Assembly (NCBI GenBank): GCA_964634645.1
Contig: CAZWKI010000029.1
Location: 1-13,064 of the forward strand
DNA: 13,064 nucleotides
Direction of reading: 5' to 3'
From: CAZWKI01 sp964634645
GTDB taxonomy: Bacteria > Patescibacteriota > Patescibacteriia > UBA1558 > S5-K13
Made by a program: the position numbers and the translations under genes. Position 1 is the first letter of the stretch; every line of letters begins with the position of its first letter. Of the stretch, positions 1 through 7,383 are shown piece after piece. The notes beneath the pieces were generated by a model. It was given only the letters and a program-made list of their open reading frames with translations. It was not told the origin of the DNA and ran no database searches.

Positions 1-327
1 TTGATACTTGGACCATTTTTGAGAATGGATTTATTGGCAGTATTTGCATTTCAAAATATGGCACTTGGTTTGATAATATGGAAGCTAATACCAGCTACAA
101 TAGTGTTTTTACTTGGAGGATCGTTTATTGCCGTTTTCCAAATAGTATCATGGACATTGTTATTCAACGAGCTTGTAGAAAGTAAAAGATATAGTAAATT
201 AGAAAGAATGCTTAGGTATTTTGCAAGTTATGCAAAGACAAAAAATCAAATTAATACGGTTTCTGATTTAAATAAGATTCCTGATAAAGAAAAAACTGGA
301 ACCCCAAAAAGAAGAAAGACAAAATAG
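1..327 (+). CDS. Membrane protein, 3' end only (partial at window edge)
   Basis: The reading frame is open from the first base, so this is the C-terminal 108 residues of a gene that starts outside the window; the TTG at base 1 is more likely an internal Leu codon than a start. Residues about 8-28 and 30-54 are hydrophobic and look like two membrane helices. A charged, Lys-rich tail follows and ends in a run of basic residues, which suggests a cytoplasmic C-terminus. It stops with TAG, and a strong hairpin terminator follows 28 bases later, so it is the last gene of its transcript. I do not recognise the family. Confidence 0.7.
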   Translation: MILGPFLRMDLLAVFAFQNMALGLIIWKLIPATIVFLLGGSFIAVFQIVSWTLLFNELVESKRYSKLERMLRYFASYAKTKNQINTVSDLNKIPDKEKTGTPKRRKTK

Positions 328-355
328 TGCCCACAAATAATTAAAATTAGACTTT

Positions 356-394
356 AAAATAGTCTTGATGATAGATCCTCAAGACTATTTTTTT
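356..394 (+). terminator. Intrinsic terminator after the first gene
   Basis: A perfect 12-bp stem (356-367 with 380-391), extendable by one A-T pair at 368/379, is followed by a T run through 394. It closes the transcript of the partial membrane protein and insulates the pilB-like gene downstream. Confidence 0.9.
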
Positions 395-419
395 AAAGCG
401 ATTTGAGGGTCAATATAAT

Positions 420-449
420 TTGGTTATAGTCATATATTTATGATAAAAT
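420..449 (+). promoter_or_regulatory. Probable promoter of the PilB-like ATPase gene
   Basis: The best candidate is TTGGTT (420-425), an 18-base spacer and TAAAAT (444-449) preceded by TG (an extended -10), with an expected start near 456 and a leader of about 28 bases. Alternatives are TATAAT at 414-419 and TTGAGG/TATAGT at 403-430. The preferred site is chosen because the clearer promoters in this window also have TG one base before the -10. Confidence 0.4.
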
Positions 450-483
450 TAAAGCAAGGTTTAATTGTATAAAAAACAAATAT

Positions 484-2181
484 ATGCAGACAGTAGACGA
501 TTTATTAAAAAGTAGCGAAGAAGAAACTCCATCCCCAGATGGGCTTGATAAAAAAATAGAAAATATTAAACAAAAAAAAATAGAAGAATATGTTCAAGGA
601 CAAGCAGCTTCACTGGGGGTTTCGTATATTGACTTAAAGGGTTTTCCAATTGTGCCAGACGCTCTTTTACTTATACCAATAGAGCAATCAAAAAGTCTAG
701 AAGTTGTTTGTTTTGCTGTTTTTGATAGAGAGGTAAAATTAGCTACAAATAGTCTAAAAAATCCCCAACTTAAAAAAGTAATAGATGAAATTAAACAGAG
801 CAAAGATAAAGACGTTGAGTTGTTTTTGGTTTCAGACGAAAGCTTAAATTATGCACTTAAAATGTACGAGGACATGCCAAAGATTACAAGCATAAAAAGT
901 GGAGTTGAAATAACAGAGAGTAATATAGAAAAATATAAGATAGAGGGTTTTACATTTGAAAAAGTTAAAGAGCTTTTGAAAAGAGCAGATATTTCAGAGT
1001 TGATTACAATTATAATATCTGTCGCAATTCAATTTGAAGCATCTGATATTCATATTGAAGCACAAGAAGATGGAGTAAAAATTCGAGTTAGGATTGATGG
1101 AACCTTAAATTTGATTACAACCATAGAATTATCCCGGTGGAATAAAATTATTTCAAGAATAAAACTTATTTCAGGGCTCAAAATAAATATTATGTCTCGT
1201 CCTCAGGATGGAAGATTTACAATCCATTTGTCAAAAGAGGATATAGACGTAAGAGTTTCTACCATTCCAACAAATTTTGGAGAAAGTGTTGTAATGAGAC
1301 TTCTTAGGTCTTCATCGGTAGGCTTGGAATTTGAAGATCTTGGCGTAAGAGGAAGGGCCTATAATGAATTAAAGCGTCAAATCGAGCGTCCAAATGGTAT
1401 GATAATTTCAACTGGTCCAACTGGAAGTGGAAAAACCACAACTCTTTATGCAATACTAAAAAAATTGAATACACCAGACAGTAAAATTATTACACTTGAA
1501 GACCCTATTGAATATAGGCTACAGGGAATAAATCAGTCTCAAATAAAGGCTGATAAAAGCTATGGCTTTGCAACGGGACTTCGTTCAATTCTAAGACAAG
1601 ACCCAGACGTTGTAATGGTTGGAGAAATAAGAGATTTAGAGACAGCTGAGACGGCTATAAATGCAGCTCTTACTGGACACTTGCTTGTTTCTACAATTCA
1701 TACAAATTCAGCCGCAGGAGCTATTCCAAGATTTTTAGCAATGGGAGTAAAACAATTTTTGCTTATTCCATCAATTAATGCAATCATAGGACAAAGATTA
1801 GTCCGAAAAATATGTCCCTACTGTAAAGAAGAAGAAAATATTAATAATGAAAAAATGACAACCATATTAAACGCCTTAAATTCTATCCCAGAATCATCGG
1901 GATCAAAATTAGAAGATGAAGAACTAAATAATATTAAATTTTATAAAGGAAAAGGATGTGAAAAATGTTATGGACTTGGATACAAGGGAAGAATTGGAAT
2001 ATATGAAATTTTTACAATGTCAGCCGCAATAGAAAAATCAATTTTGAATAATCAAATTTCTGAGTCAATAATTCAAGAGCTTGCCCAAAAAGATGGTATG
2101 ATAACAATGGTTCAAGACGGACTTTTGAAAGCAAAAGACGGAATTACAACAGTTGATGAAGTATTTAATGTTGCAGAGTAA
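484..2181 (+). CDS. pilB: Type IV pilus assembly / type II secretion ATPase (PilB/GspE family)
   Basis: This cytoplasmic hexameric ATPase powers pilin polymerisation from the inner face of the membrane. At 565 residues it is full length for the family. The N-terminal part (about 1-150) resembles the MshEN/T2SSE N domain, and the secretion ATPase core follows. Visible motifs are Walker A GPTGSGKT (311-318), Walker B within DPDVVMVGE (373-381), the His box GHLLVSTIHTN (398-408) and two CxxC pairs (C444/C447 and C492/C495) that form the zinc site typical of PilB/GspE assembly ATPases; PilT lacks them. No Shine-Dalgarno sequence precedes the ATG. No pilC, pilT or prepilin gene is adjacent, so the rest of the pilus machine must be elsewhere. 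The choice between PilB and GspE rests on pili being more usual than type II secretion in this type of genome. Confidence 0.92.
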   Translation: MQTVDDLLKSSEEETPSPDGLDKKIENIKQKKIEEYVQGQAASLGVSYIDLKGFPIVPDALLLIPIEQSKSLEVVCFAVFDREVKLATNSLKNPQLKKVIDEIKQSKDKDVELFLVSDESLNYALKMYEDMPKITSIKSGVEITESNIEKYKIEGFTFEKVKELLKRADISELITIIISVAIQFEASDIHIEAQEDGVKIRVRIDGTLNLITTIELSRWNKIISRIKLISGLKINIMSRPQDGRFTIHLSKEDIDVRVSTIPTNFGESVVMRLLRSSSVGLEFEDLGVRGRAYNELKRQIERPNGMIISTGPTGSGKTTTLYAILKKLNTPDSKIITLEDPIEYRLQGINQSQIKADKSYGFATGLRSILRQDPDVVMVGEIRDLETAETAINAALTGHLLVSTIHTNSAAGAIPRFLAMGVKQFLLIPSINAIIGQRLVRKICPYCKEEENINNEKMTTILNALNSIPESSGSKLEDEELNNIKFYKGKGCEKCYGLGYKGRIGIYEIFTMSAAIEKSILNNQISESIIQELAQKDGMITMVQDGLLKAKDGITTVDEVFNVAE

Positions 2182-2227
2182 TATTTTAAAATTCAAAATT
2201 TAAAAATCAAAATTAAAATTTATTATA

Positions 2228-3562
2228 ATGAAAAATAAAAATACAAAAAAAGCTGAAATGTATGTTATTACTGTAGATATGGGATATGGACATCAGAGAG
2301 CAACTTATCCATTTTTAAGCAAGGCCTATGGAGGTGTAATAAATGCGAATAAATATAGGGGAATTGCAAGTTCTGAACAAAAAACATGGAATTCTGGAAG
2401 GCAGTGGTATGAAATAATTTCTCAACACAAAAGTTTTCCTATTATCGGAGAAATAGCTTTTTCTATAATGGATTATTTTCAAAAAATTGAGTCTTTTTAT
2501 CCAAGAAGGGACTTATCAAAAAATTCATCTCAGCAAAAATATTTTTACAATCAAGTGCGTCATGGACTCGGAAAAAATCTTATAAATGAATTAAACAAAT
2601 ATCCGTTGCCAATTCTTACATCTTTTTTTGTACCAGCATATGCAGCAGAGTATAATGGATATAGGGGTCAAATTTATTGTATTGTTTGTGATGCAGATAT
2701 TGCACGTGCTTGGGCTCCATATGATTCTAAAAATAGTAAAATAAATTATCTTGCACCAAATAAGCGCGTCAAAGAAAGATTAATCCTTTATGGCGTAAGA
2801 CCAGAGAAAATATATGTGACTGGATTTCCATTACCAAAAGAAAACATTGGAGGATTAAGGCAAGAGATTTTAAAGCACGATTTGAAATCCCGGCTTTATA
2901 ATTTAGATCCAAGAGGAATTTATAGAAAAAAATATGAAAAATTAATAGAGGGATATCTATGTCCTATAAGAGAAATAAAAAAGAACAAACATCCAATTAC
3001 AGTTACTTTTGCTGTTGGTGGAGCTGGTGCACAACGTGAGTTAGGCGCTCTTGTGCTTAAAAGATTAAAAAAACATATTCAAAAAAAAGAACTTCGTTTA
3101 AATTTAATAGCAGGAGTTAGAAATGATGTTTATTTGTATTTTAAGAAAATTCTTAAACAAGAGGGTTTAGAAAACAACAAAATGGCAAATCTTCTTTTTG
3201 AAATTAATAAAATTGAGTATTTTAAATTATTTAATGAAACCCTTAGAACAACAGATGTCCTGTGGACAAAACCATCAGAACTGACTTTTTATAGTGGATT
3301 AGGAATTCCTATTATAATGTCAGAGCCAATTGGTTCTCAGGAGTATTATAATAGAGAATGGTTACTTAATATGGGTTGTGGAATAGACGCCAAAGATCCA
3401 AGATATGTTGATGAATGGCTTATGGATTGGCTTAATTCTGGTTGGCTAGCTGAGGCTGCAATGCAGGGATATTTGGACGCGCCAAAAATGGGAACATATC
3501 ATATAGAAAATATTGTATTAAAAGGAAAAAAGAGCGAAATAGAGGATGTACACCTACTATAA
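2228..3562 (+). CDS. GT-B glycosyltransferase, MGDG synthase-like
   Basis: This is probably a glycosyltransferase that adds sugar to a lipid at the cytoplasmic membrane face. Residues 13-26 hold a GYGHQRAT motif (19-26), which matches the glycine-rich GxGHxxA loop at the start of monogalactosyl-/diglucosyl-diacylglycerol synthases and MurG-like enzymes. Near the C-terminus, EPIGSQEYYN (366-375) matches the sugar-nucleotide-binding PxxGQExxN motif of family GT28, here with Ser before Gln-Glu. A Gly-rich turn (AVGGAGAQRE) in the middle fits the start of the second Rossmann domain. No membrane helices or signal peptide are seen. It lies 46 bases after the ATPase gene in the same direction. The ATG at 2228 has no Shine-Dalgarno, and Met11 (2258) is an alternative start just before the conserved beta strand. 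Donor and acceptor cannot be read from the sequence. Confidence 0.72.
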   Translation: MKNKNTKKAEMYVITVDMGYGHQRATYPFLSKAYGGVINANKYRGIASSEQKTWNSGRQWYEIISQHKSFPIIGEIAFSIMDYFQKIESFYPRRDLSKNSSQQKYFYNQVRHGLGKNLINELNKYPLPILTSFFVPAYAAEYNGYRGQIYCIVCDADIARAWAPYDSKNSKINYLAPNKRVKERLILYGVRPEKIYVTGFPLPKENIGGLRQEILKHDLKSRLYNLDPRGIYRKKYEKLIEGYLCPIREIKKNKHPITVTFAVGGAGAQRELGALVLKRLKKHIQKKELRLNLIAGVRNDVYLYFKKILKQEGLENNKMANLLFEINKIEYFKLFNETLRTTDVLWTKPSELTFYSGLGIPIIMSEPIGSQEYYNREWLLNMGCGIDAKDPRYVDEWLMDWLNSGWLAEAAMQGYLDAPKMGTYHIENIVLKGKKSEIEDVHLL

Positions 3563-3580
3563 TTTTTTATTTCTTATTTT

Positions 3581-3600
3581 CCTGCCCACCGGCAGGCAGG
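3581..3600. repeat. GC-rich palindromic intergenic repeat
   Basis: A GC-rich block in an otherwise very AT-rich gap contains the inverted pair CCTGCC (3581-3586) and GGCAGG (3591-3596) around a 4-base loop, then a further CAGG. It resembles the CCTGCC/GGCAGG dispersed palindromes I know from groundwater and candidate-phylum genomes. No T run follows, so it is not a normal terminator. Confidence 0.7.
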
Positions 3601-3648
3601 CAAGTTTAATTCTGTTTCAAATTTTAATTTAGGAATTTTTAATATTGT

Positions 3649-4980
3649 ATGATTATAAAATCACTCAAAATAAATAGATATAAAAGTATAAAAACGGCAA
3701 TTAGGCTAAATATTTTGCCTATGAATATTTTGATTGGAAAAAATAATTGTGGAAAAACAAATATATTAAATGCGGTGCAACTTACGCTTGATCCAGAGTT
3801 AGATAAAAGTAATTTGTTTTATAATAAATCAGATATAGAAATAGATATTATTTTGAGTACGGAAGAAATGAAACAATTAGGTGTTTATGAAAGCGCATGC
3901 AAATTAATTTTAAAAGATCAGAAAAGAAAATTAGTTTTTAAGAATAAAGAAATTGAATATGGTTATAAAATTTCAAAATTATTATTTTCAAAATTAAAAA
4001 GATTAGATGAAAATGCTTTTGAAAATTTTCAAAGCATAGAGAAAGATTTCAAACGCCTTTTTTCTCATAAAGAAATTCTAGAAGATTTTAGAAAAGCTCT
4101 CAAAATTCATTTTCCAAAAGTTTCTATAGATGAAAATGCAGTTGATACTAGTTATGATACGTCTGGACTTTTTGATAGTGATAGACGTGCAACAATAGAT
4201 TGGCTGGGGAGTGGGTTTAGAAGAATTTTTACAATTTTATTATATATTTATCACCCAGATTATAATATTGTCTTCATTGATGAACCAGAAATACATCTTC
4301 ATCCAGCCATGACAAAACATTTGCTTCTTGCTATGCAAAACAGTAATACAGGACAAATTTTATTTACAACACACTCAGCACTGTTTCTAAACATAGTTAC
4401 ATTGCCACAAGTTATAAGAGTTACAAAAAACGAAACAAGCACACAGGCATTTCAATTATCAAAAGCAAACTACAATTATGAAAGATTAAATCAAGAGCTA
4501 AATGCAGATAATTTAGAAATGTTTTTTGCAGATAAGGTTGTGCTTGTTGAAGGAGCCTCTGATAAGGTTTTGTTTCGAGGACTCATAAACAATTTTTATA
4601 ATGGAGACAAAGATATAAAAGTAATTCAGACATATGGAAAAGGGAATGCGAACATTTATGTAGAGATTTTAAGTGTTTTCAAAATTCCATTTATAATAAT
4701 TTTTGATAAAGACGTTCTTCGTGGTCCAAGGTTATACGAGCTTTTGAATTATATGAAAATACAGTTACCAAGAAATAGAAATCAAGAATTTTTTGACCAC
4801 CTTAAAAGACACGGTGTTTTTATACTTGATAATGGCGAGCTTGAGAATAATTATCCAAGAAAATATCAACACACTCAAAGTAAATCTATAAATGCATTTT
4901 ATGCGTCAAGACAAATATCCCAAAAAGACTTTGATTCGAGTACAATGAAAAATTTAAAAGAAATAATAAATAATTTATAA
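3649..4980 (+). CDS. OLD-family ATPase with C-terminal TOPRIM nuclease domain
   Basis: This is a predicted ATP-dependent DNA nuclease of the overcoming-lysogenization-defect (OLD) type. The ABC/SMC-like ATPase part has Walker A GKNNCGKT (30-37), a signature-like GSGFRR near 180-186, Walker B IVFIDEPEIHLHP (207-219) and the H-loop His in TTHSA (240-244). The TOPRIM part has E301 and D305 in LVEGASDK, the DxD pair D353/D355 in IIIFDKD, and a late NGELE acidic motif (395-399). At 443 residues it is short for OLD proteins, mainly because the region between the signature and Walker A is small. No UvrD-like helicase (GajB) or reverse transcriptase is next to it, so it looks like a stand-alone class 1 OLD protein, not a Gabija or retron effector. 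The EamA gene starts 4 bases after its stop. Its role (phage defence or DNA repair) is inferred. Confidence 0.85.
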   Translation: MIIKSLKINRYKSIKTAIRLNILPMNILIGKNNCGKTNILNAVQLTLDPELDKSNLFYNKSDIEIDIILSTEEMKQLGVYESACKLILKDQKRKLVFKNKEIEYGYKISKLLFSKLKRLDENAFENFQSIEKDFKRLFSHKEILEDFRKALKIHFPKVSIDENAVDTSYDTSGLFDSDRRATIDWLGSGFRRIFTILLYIYHPDYNIVFIDEPEIHLHPAMTKHLLLAMQNSNTGQILFTTHSALFLNIVTLPQVIRVTKNETSTQAFQLSKANYNYERLNQELNADNLEMFFADKVVLVEGASDKVLFRGLINNFYNGDKDIKVIQTYGKGNANIYVEILSVFKIPFIIIFDKDVLRGPRLYELLNYMKIQLPRNRNQEFFDHLKRHGVFILDNGELENNYPRKYQHTQSKSINAFYASRQISQKDFDSSTMKNLKEIINNL

Positions 4981-4984
4981 AAAT

Positions 4985-5932
4985 ATGTTGACCATGTTTA
5001 TTTTAATTACTATTATATCTTACTTTATTCTGGCGATAGTAAATATTGTAGATAAATTTGTGCTTGGAAATGTAGTTCCAAACAGTAAGGCGTATACGTT
5101 TTTTGTTGGAATTTTGGGAGCACTAGTTGTTTTTGTTGGTCCATGGTACCTAGTCTGGCCAGGAATAAGTACACTCTTAATAAGTATTTTTGTAGGAGCT
5201 CTTTTTCCAATAGCTCTTACATTTATGTATAAATCTTTGAAAGTTGGAGATACATCTCGCATGATAACTCTTGTTGGAGGATCTATTCCTATTTTTACAA
5301 TTTTGTTTTCAACCTTATTTTTAAAAGAAAAATTTACAAATTATCAATGGTTTGGAATGTTTTTGTTGTTTGTAGGAACAGTAATTATTTCTTGGCTTCC
5401 AAATAAAAAAACAATGTGGCATAAATTTTCAATATGGTTTGGGCTTAGTGAGGATAATAGAAAAAAAGGAATTTGGGAAGCAATTGCAAGCGCTTTTTTT
5501 TATTCAATGTTTTTTATTGGAACAAAATATTTATACAATATTCAAAAAGATTCATTTGTAAGTGCATTTATTTGGATTAGAATTGGAACTCTCGTTGCGG
5601 TTCTAACATTTTTGATAAACAAGGCAGACAGACGTGGAATTTTTGATAGTATGAAATCTGTAATAAAAAACAAAGCAAAATTTATATTTTTGGGAGGTCA
5701 AGGACTAGCAGCAGTTGGATTTATACTGCAAAATTATGCAATTTCACTTGGTCCTGTTGCTATTGTAAATGCAATGCAGGGTGTTCAGTATGTGTTTTTG
5801 CTTATAATGGGAGCTATTGCAACAATATTTATGCCTAGTGCCATAAAAGAAGATATTTCAAAATCCATTATTATTCAAAAAATCATAGCAATTGTCCTTA
5901 TTGGAATTGGATTGTATTTTATAGCAAGATAA
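4985..5932 (+). CDS. EamA/DMT-superfamily membrane transporter
   Basis: This 315-residue protein is strongly hydrophobic, with about ten predicted membrane helices in two halves, as expected for drug/metabolite transporters built from two EamA repeats. The first half ends near residues 110-135 with the LKEKFTNYQWFGM stretch typical of EamA proteins (a helix ending in a Lys/Glu-rich turn, then an aromatic-rich helix). The second half (about 165-315) repeats the pattern. It starts 4 bases after the OLD-type gene, so the two are almost certainly cotranscribed and perhaps translationally coupled. The ATG at 4985 is followed by another in-frame ATG at 4994. The substrate is unknown; relatives move metabolites, amino acids or small drugs across the cytoplasmic membrane. 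Confidence 0.82.
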   Translation: MLTMFILITIISYFILAIVNIVDKFVLGNVVPNSKAYTFFVGILGALVVFVGPWYLVWPGISTLLISIFVGALFPIALTFMYKSLKVGDTSRMITLVGGSIPIFTILFSTLFLKEKFTNYQWFGMFLLFVGTVIISWLPNKKTMWHKFSIWFGLSEDNRKKGIWEAIASAFFYSMFFIGTKYLYNIQKDSFVSAFIWIRIGTLVAVLTFLINKADRRGIFDSMKSVIKNKAKFIFLGGQGLAAVGFILQNYAISLGPVAIVNAMQGVQYVFLLIMGAIATIFMPSAIKEDISKSIIIQKIIAIVLIGIGLYFIAR

Positions 5933-5935
5933 TTA

Positions 5936-6070
5936 AATAAATTAGAAATTTGAAATTTTAAATACGAAACAAATCACAAAATTGAAATTTCAAAAATTCA
6001 AACTGTTTATGATTTCTTATTTCTAATTTAGATATTGTTTATAATTTCGATATTATAATTTAGAATTTTC
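5936..6070. repeat. AT-rich degenerate intergenic repeat
   Basis: The gap between the transporter and the glycosidase is built of short related words (TTAGAAATTTGAAATTT, AAATTGAAATTTC, TTCAAA, then the reverse sense TTTCTAATTTAG, AATTTCGATAT, AATTTAGAATTTT). Its left part reads mainly as GAAATTT-type words and its right part as their complements, giving an imperfect long inverted symmetry. It resembles the AATTTCGAAATTC-type filler I know from candidate-phylum genomes. Shorter stretches of similar words lie at about 2185-2225 and 3612-3645. Confidence 0.55.
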
Positions 6071-6075
6071 ATAAA

Positions 6076-7101
6076 ATGTTTTCCAAAAAAACAAAAACAA
6101 TAATTAAGATAGTCTTGGCAATATTTTTTATAATATTAATATATTATATTTTTTGGTATTTGAAATTTGCAAAACATTATCCAAGAAATATTGATTTAAT
6201 TGCCAAAGAAGATTATTGGGGCATCACATTCTCAAGAAAATTTTCAGATGAAATGAAATTAAATTGGAAAGATTTATATATTGCAATGCTAGACGACTTA
6301 AATGTAAAAAACGTTAGAATACCAGTATATTGGGATGATATTGAAAAAAAGAAAGGTTTTTATGACTTCTCAGATTACGATTATATTTTTGAAGAAGGAA
6401 GTAAAAGGGGTGTGAAATTTATTGTAAATGTCGGTTGGCGTCTTCCTCGTTGGCCAGAGTGTCATGCACCAACTTTTATGAGAGGGCATAGCATTGATGA
6501 ATATCAATATGCTGCAATGGATGCAATTCAAGAAACCGTAAAGAGATATAAAAATAATAGAAATATAATAGCCTGGCAAGTTGAAAATGAGCCACTGCTA
6601 GATGTTTTTGGAATTTGTCCAAAAAGCGATATTGATTTTTTGAAACAAGAAGTAAAACTTGTAAGAAATTTGGATACGCGCCCAATAATAATTTCAGCAT
6701 CGGGCGAACTTAGCACATGGAAAAAAGAAGGGCGTATTGGAGACATATTTGGAACAACAATGTATAGAGTTGTATGGAATCCTGTTTTTGGATATTTCAG
6801 GTATCCAATACCAGCTTGGTTTTATAAGTTTAAGGGAAAATTGGTCGGCATAGATATAGACAAAATGATAGTTGCAGAACTTCAAGCAGAGCCATGGGTA
6901 CCAAAAGGGACGCTCGCAGATATGTCTTTCAAGGAAATTGACAAATCTTTTGACATAGAACAGTTCAAGGCGAATTTGCAATTTGCAATAAATGCAGATT
7001 TCAACAGGGCATATTTATGGGGAGTGGAATGGTGGTATTACCAGAAGAGTATTGGAAATTCAGAATACTGGGATATTGCAAAGACATTATTCGATAACTA
7101 G
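6076..7101 (+). CDS. Membrane-anchored clan A (GH5-like) glycoside hydrolase
   Basis: The 341-residue protein begins with a Lys-rich stretch and one hydrophobic helix (about 8-29), which should anchor it with the enzyme outside the cytoplasm. The rest reads as a TIM-barrel retaining glycosidase: a VRIPVYWDDIE strand near residues 78-88 (alignment W-x-x-I-E as in cellulase-like families), WQVENEP at 167-173 with E172 as predicted acid/base at the end of strand 4, and AELQAEPW at 267-274 with E268 or E272 as predicted nucleophile at strand 7. A Trp-rich end (GVEWWYYQK) fits strand 8. The family could be GH5, GH39 or GH42-like; I cannot decide which, nor name the sugar. It is the last gene of the plus-strand run, separated from the transporter by repeat DNA, so it may have its own promoter. 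Repeats and a terminator follow. Confidence 0.75.
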   Translation: MFSKKTKTIIKIVLAIFFIILIYYIFWYLKFAKHYPRNIDLIAKEDYWGITFSRKFSDEMKLNWKDLYIAMLDDLNVKNVRIPVYWDDIEKKKGFYDFSDYDYIFEEGSKRGVKFIVNVGWRLPRWPECHAPTFMRGHSIDEYQYAAMDAIQETVKRYKNNRNIIAWQVENEPLLDVFGICPKSDIDFLKQEVKLVRNLDTRPIIISASGELSTWKKEGRIGDIFGTTMYRVVWNPVFGYFRYPIPAWFYKFKGKLVGIDIDKMIVAELQAEPWVPKGTLADMSFKEIDKSFDIEQFKANLQFAINADFNRAYLWGVEWWYYQKSIGNSEYWDIAKTLFDN

Positions 7102-7109
7102 TAAATATT

Positions 7110-7131
7110 GCCTCTCGACTTCGCTCGAGGC
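7110..7131. repeat. CTCGA-CTTCGC-TCGAG palindromic intergenic repeat
   Basis: A GC-rich imperfect palindrome begins 9 bases after the glycosidase stop. Its core is CTCGA (7114-7118), loop CTTCGC, TCGAG (7125-7129), flanked by GC-rich ends. It matches the CTCGAGCGAAGTCGAG-type dispersed intergenic repeat that I recognise from many environmental bacterial genomes. Confidence 0.7.
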
Positions 7132-7185
7132 ACCTAAACATTTTGTTTTAATTAATTATCCCATTATTCAGTTCTTAATTAATAT

Positions 7186-7215
7186 GGGCATCCTGAGCTT
7201 GTCGAAGGGTGGGAT
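7186..7215. repeat. Intergenic repeat of the ATCCTGAGCTTGTCGAAGG family
   Basis: This GC-rich block in AT-rich surroundings matches the widespread dispersed intergenic element read as ATCCTGAGCTTGTCGAAGG (7190-7208). In one frame it translates to the telltale LSLSKG peptide often annotated as a false gene. It lies 54 bases after the CTCGA repeat, so the gap holds two repeat units of related type. Confidence 0.75.
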
Positions 7216-7243
7216 TTGGCGAAAAGCTTGTTTAATAAATAAG

Positions 7244-7271
7244 GTTTAGTATTTAGAGTTTAGTGTTTAGT
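7244..7271. repeat. Short tandem repeat, four 7-base units
   Basis: Four adjacent 7-mers are seen: GTTTAGT, ATTTAGA, GTTTAGT, GTTTAGT. Three are identical and one differs at its two ends. It lies between the LSLSKG-type repeat and the terminator. Confidence 0.75.
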
Positions 7272-7291
7272 TATATTTTTGATATATTTTT

Positions 7292-7316
7292 AAAAAAGAG
7301 CAATATGCTCTTTTTT
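7292..7316 (+). terminator. Intrinsic terminator ending the 484-7101 gene run
   Basis: A perfect 11-bp stem (7292-7302 with 7306-7316) with an ATA loop ends in six T residues. It starts with six A residues, so it could also act from the other strand, but no minus-strand gene runs into it. Confidence 0.88.
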
Positions 7317-7321
7317 GATTT

Positions 7322-7350
7322 TTGACTAAAAATTTTATATTTGTTATGAT
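7322..7350 (+). promoter_or_regulatory. Promoter of the Cys-rich unknown gene
   Basis: TTGACT (7322-7327), a 17-base spacer and TATGAT (7345-7350), with TG at 7342-7343 as an extended -10 element. Transcription should start near 7357, leaving a leader of about 27 bases that contains the Shine-Dalgarno sequence. Confidence 0.8.
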
Positions 7351-7372
7351 TTATATCCAAAATAAATACCTT

Positions 7373-7378
7373 AGGAGG
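7373..7378 (+). promoter_or_regulatory. Strong Shine-Dalgarno AGGAGG
   Basis: Full AGGAGG with a 5-base gap before the ATG at 7384. It fixes the start of this gene and stands out because most genes in the window have no Shine-Dalgarno. Confidence 0.9.
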
Positions 7379-7383
7379 ATGTT

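Noticed and set aside
5020..5262. Minus-strand frames inside the transporter, and similar ones inside the ATPase, glycosidase and CNNM genes
   Set aside because: They lie wholly inside well-supported genes, have no start signals, and their peptides look like complements of hydrophobic or low-complexity coding sequence.
3649..5932. Gabija-like defence pair
   Set aside because: The gene after the OLD-type nuclease is a ten-helix EamA transporter, not a UvrD-like GajB helicase.
6992..7249. Open frame of 85 codons overlapping the end of the glycosidase
   Set aside because: It is out of frame with the glycosidase and continues through the CTCGA and LSLSKG-type repeats; the LSLSKG peptide is the mark of a repeat-derived false gene.
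7102..7291. CRISPR array or attachment site in the repeat-rich gap
   Set aside because: The repeats are of different families, each present once, with no regular spacers; the only tandem units are 7-base words without spacers.
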